Position numbers and translations under genes: made by a program. Source: Bacilli bacterium (GTDB lineage: Bacteria > Bacillota_I > Bacilli_A > RF39 > UBA660). Taken from it: a stretch of DNA of 64,000 nucleotides. Below are positions 62,148-64,000 of this stretch, in pieces (the first letter of the stretch is position 1; each line of letters begins with the position of its first letter). The notes below the pieces were generated by a model. The model was not told where the DNA came from, did not search any database, and saw only the letters and a list, made by a program, of their open reading frames with translations. Where the stretch lies: positions 1-64,000 of the forward strand of contig CAADWX010000006.1 of assembly GCA_900752905.1 (NCBI GenBank). Direction: 5' to 3'.

Positions 62148-62489
62148 TTAAGCAGTTTTAGAACTATTAATACCTAGATATTTAGTCCAAGTATAATGTT
62201 TACGTTTACTAATATAATTAAGATTATCATTATTAATATGAGCTTCTTCTTCAAAACTTACATCTTTATACGCATCATGTTGTTTAATATGAAATAGTCT
62301 TATAATAAGATATTCAATACCATACCATATATAGAAAAAGATATATAACATCTCTTTCATTTGTTCTGTATGAATAGCTTCATGATTAAGTTCTTTATTA
62401 CTTAATTCTCCTTTAGTAAATATAATACCAAAAATATTAATAGCTTTATAACCATTAAAAGGAAAATGTTTAGTCTTAATAACTCTCAT
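62148..62489 (-). CDS. Membrane-associated HExxH metallopeptidase-like protein (113 aa)
   Basis: Start chosen at ATG 62489 (MRVIKTKHFPF); the longer frame reaches 62546. LNHEAIHTEQMKEML carries HExxH (HEAIH), and a later FEEEAHIN could supply the third zinc ligand. Between them is a hydrophobic segment (LYIFFYIWYGIEYLIIRLF). This pattern is common as a small late gene of Bacteroidetes phages; it may act in lysis or virion maturation. It lies between holin-like and fibre genes. Confidence 0.75.
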   Translation of the reverse strand: MRVIKTKHFPFNGYKAINIFGIIFTKGELSNKELNHEAIHTEQMKEMLYIFFYIWYGIEYLIIRLFHIKQHDAYKDVSFEEEAHINNDNLNYISKRKHYTWTKYLGINSSKTA

Positions 62490-62588
62490 AACTTTACTAT
62501 TTTGAAATTTAATATTGTAAATATTTATGTACATCCATAGAGTCACTTTTTAGGCTTATAGTAAGACTTTTATTCAATCGTGTATAGT

Positions 62589-62690
62589 TAATCAGCTAGG
62601 CTTAAAACTAGCTAAATTTGGCAAGCTATACTCCCCGTAGAGGATGGAGCAGGCTTGAATTAGTCAGTCAAACCTAGCTAATCAATCTCA
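62589..62690. promoter_or_regulatory. Large imperfect hairpin around a dispersed repeat
   Basis: AATCAGCTAGGCTT (about 62589-62602) is the imperfect inverse of AAACCTAGCTAATC (about 62675-62688), enclosing repeat copy 23. The 200-bp gap 62490-62697 holds no gene that I can support. Confidence 0.5.
62630..62648 (-). repeat. Dispersed 19-bp repeat, copy 23
   Basis: ACTCCCCGTAGAGGATGGA, intergenic, between the holin-like gene and the HExxH gene. Confidence 0.85.
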
Positions 62691-62697
62691 TACAATC

Positions 62698-63027
62698 TTA
62701 ACAAATAGTATTATCAATATCTTTATAGCCAACTCCAAGTTTCTTTAGAATAGGACTAACAACCCAACTCCAAAACACAGGAGCAAGAACAGCACTATTA
62801 ACAAGCATAATAGTATTATCATATCCAGCAGCAATATAAATACCAGCCATAGTAGCAACACTTATTACTAATACACATCGTTTTTGCCAAGTAGGAACTT
62901 TATTATCACCATTAAAGTAATCAATAACTTTAATAATAATATAAGTTAGAACATTAACAATAAACATAAATCCAAAGTCAAAATTACTAAGGATACCATC
63001 TACAATTACATTAATAAATTTGTCCAT
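62698..63027 (-). CDS. Holin-like membrane protein (109 aa)
   Basis: Three hydrophobic segments are seen (about 18-34 FGFMFIVNVLTYIIIKV, 51-67 VLVISVATMAGIYIAAG and 72-93 IMLVNSAVLAPVFWSWVVSPIL) with short charged links. Size and topology fit a class I-like phage holin. Position beside the HExxH protein and tail genes supports a lysis role, not proven. Confidence 0.7.
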   Translation of the reverse strand: MDKFINVIVDGILSNFDFGFMFIVNVLTYIIIKVIDYFNGDNKVPTWQKRCVLVISVATMAGIYIAAGYDNTIMLVNSAVLAPVFWSWVVSPILKKLGVGYKDIDNTIC

Positions 63028-63049
63028 ACTAAAATTTAGATAAATAAAA

Positions 63050-63085
63050 AAGGGAACTATCCGAAGATAATTCCCTTTTATAGTT
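63050..63085 (-). terminator. Terminator after the RGG-protein gene (late strand)
   Basis: On the minus strand AAAAGGGAA-TTATC-TTCG-GATAG-TTCCCTTTT is followed by TTATTT, a stem with a stable TTCG tetraloop. Confidence 0.8.
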
Positions 63086-63097
63086 TTACAATAATGA

Positions 63098-63673
63098 TTA
63101 GTTATTCATGTGAAAATATTCCCACACTTTATCACCATCAAAATCTACATCTTTAAACCAAAATGTAATAGCACTTTCAAACACTTTATTATCTATATTA
63201 CCACCAAACCATTCTTCAAATAATTTAGCATAATCATGATATTGAGCATTAATTGCAACATAAACATCACAAGGTTCAACATCATTAGGTAATACTTCTT
63301 TATAACGTTCACAAATCTCATGAGCTTTATTCATATCATATTTTTCACCAATATATTTCTTATTGTCTTTAACATGATACATTTGTTCTACAACTTCTTT
63401 AGCTTCATACTCATTAAAATGATAGCCATCGTCATTATATCCACCGCTCATAAGCATAGTTAAAATCTTTTCTTCTCGGTCATTTTTATTAGTAGAGCGA
63501 CCATAAGTATCGTAAGTATCATAACCAATACGATTTCTCATACCACCTCTACCACCACGACCACCTCGTCCTCCACGCGCATCAAGAAATTCACGAAATT
63601 CATCAAGAATATTTTGATTACCGCCACGACGATTACCAACATGGTAAGGTTGAATGTAAGGCATTTCTCTCAT
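63098..63673 (-). CDS. RGG-box-containing late protein, unknown (191 aa)
   Basis: Residues about 34-46 are a tandem RGG stretch (RGGRGGRGGRGG) flanked by IQPYHVGNRRGGNQ, suggesting a disordered, nucleic-acid-contacting N-terminus. Residues 70-191 look like a folded helical domain ending in FKDVDFDGDKVWEYFHMNN. ATG 63673 or the ATG 9 bp further in could be the start. No family is recognised. A terminator follows. Confidence 0.7.
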   Translation of the reverse strand: MREMPYIQPYHVGNRRGGNQNILDEFREFLDARGGRGGRGGRGGMRNRIGYDTYDTYGRSTNKNDREEKILTMLMSGGYNDDGYHFNEYEAKEVVEQMYHVKDNKKYIGEKYDMNKAHEICERYKEVLPNDVEPCDVYVAINAQYHDYAKLFEEWFGGNIDNKVFESAITFWFKDVDFDGDKVWEYFHMNN

Positions 63674-63677
63674 AATA

Positions 63678-64000
63678 TTACTTTGTTTTTAAACTGATTA
63701 ATGATTCTTTTAAAACTTCTAAATCAGTTTGATTAAGAGCAACAATTTTATTCACATAAGGAACTTCAAGAGATATAATACCTTTAGAAATATTACCGCC
63801 ACCAATAAAAGGTATATCAAAATTAAAATTATCAATATTATTAATAATTTCCATTTCTTCATCAAATATACCTTCAATATCAATCATACCATCTTTATCT
63901 GCAATAGGCTTCAAGAACTTATCAAAACTATTAATATTATTAGTAATTGCTCTTTTAGCTAAAGGAATTAAAAGTCTTATAGCTGGAGAACTTTCACCCA
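63678..64000 (-). CDS. Partial late gene, cut by the right edge of the window
   Basis: The frame stays open without a stop from 63678 to the edge (GESSPAIRLLIPLAKRAITN, then SFDKFLKPIADKDGMIDI and FIGGGNISKGIISLEVPYVN), so the true start lies beyond 64000. A TTG at 63912-63914 is only an internal codon. It ends 4 bp before the RGG-protein gene. The family cannot be judged from the fragment. Confidence 0.7.
   Translation of the reverse strand, partial: GESSPAIRLLIPLAKRAITNNINSFDKFLKPIADKDGMIDIEGIFDEEMEIINNIDNFNFDIPFIGGGNISKGIISLEVPYVNKIVALNQTDLEVLKESLISLKTK

Noticed and set aside
1649..62648. The 19-bp repeat as a CRISPR array
   Set aside because: Copies are kilobases apart, in both orientations and inside genes; there is no regular spacing and no cas gene.
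63541..63580. A further GC-rich repeat copy near CGTCCTCCACGC
   Set aside because: It is the RGG-coding tract of a gene and lacks the ACGGGG core.

Overview
The window looks like roughly two thirds of the genome of a crAss-like phage (order Crassvirales) of a Bacteroidales host. The signs are: very AT-rich DNA; almost no Shine-Dalgarno sequences; promoters of the Bacteroidetes form TTTG-N19-TATATTTG; a family-B DNA polymerase beside a RecT-like annealing protein, an SSB-like protein, a DnaG-type primase and an ATP-dependent ligase; and, on the opposite strand, a giant virion-type RNA polymerase polypeptide with a DFDVD active-site motif next to very large, presumably virion-packaged proteins and podovirus-like tail genes. 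The standard genetic code is sufficient: the giant ORFs stay open without stop-codon reassignment. Family assignments were made by eye, without database searches.

Layout. Bases 1-690 appear non-coding: GTGGAGATG-type repeats, 13-bp GTTATAACCATTA iterons and degenerate TAGTTAT boxes, a candidate origin or control region. Bases 691-28242 carry the rightward early/middle genes: small unknown genes; an SF1 helicase, a family-4/5-like uracil-DNA glycosylase, DNA polymerase B, a helicase-like protein, RecT-like, SSB-like, primase and ligase genes; a nucleotide module (dNMP kinase, ThyX, dUTPase); three thioredoxin-fold-like proteins; a Gp49-like protein; and a RepL-like winged-helix initiator. A bidirectional terminator at 28264-28300 separates this from the leftward late genes (28327 to the right edge): the 4070-aa RNA polymerase, a 1957-aa protein with an HExxH motif, further probable virion cargo proteins, a 1503-aa tail-stabilisation-like protein, connector/tail genes, a C-type-lectin-like fibre with a hypervariable-looking C-terminus, an HExxH membrane-associated protein, a holin-like protein, and a last gene cut by the window edge. 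Major capsid, portal and terminase are not in the window and presumably lie to the right.

Four features stand out. (1) A GC-rich repeat of about 19 bp, TCCATCCTCYACGGGGRGT, occurs at least 23 times in both orientations. Fifteen copies lie inside conserved genes, always in an open frame, where they encode PSSTGG, ILYGG, (L/R)PVED or TPRxG. Some intergenic copies form inverted pairs resembling miniature inverted-repeat elements. (2) A structured intergenic element (three copies share TGATTAATCTATCACGAT; a fourth is related in structure) lies before four genes, always in the sense orientation. (3) Three hairpins at 2602-2913 have different stems but an identical 12-nt loop. (4) Two group I introns with nearly the same catalytic core interrupt polB and dut; one carries a GIY-YIG and the other an HNH endonuclease, inserted in different parts of the intron.

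How the genes work together. The early proteins probably copy and recombine the genome (RepL-like initiator, helicases, primase, PolB, SSB, RecT, ligase) and keep uracil out of DNA (dUTPase, ThyX, dNMP kinase, UDG). The late proteins build the tail and the set of large proteins, RNA polymerase included, that in known crAss-like phages are packaged in the virion and ejected into the host to start early transcription.
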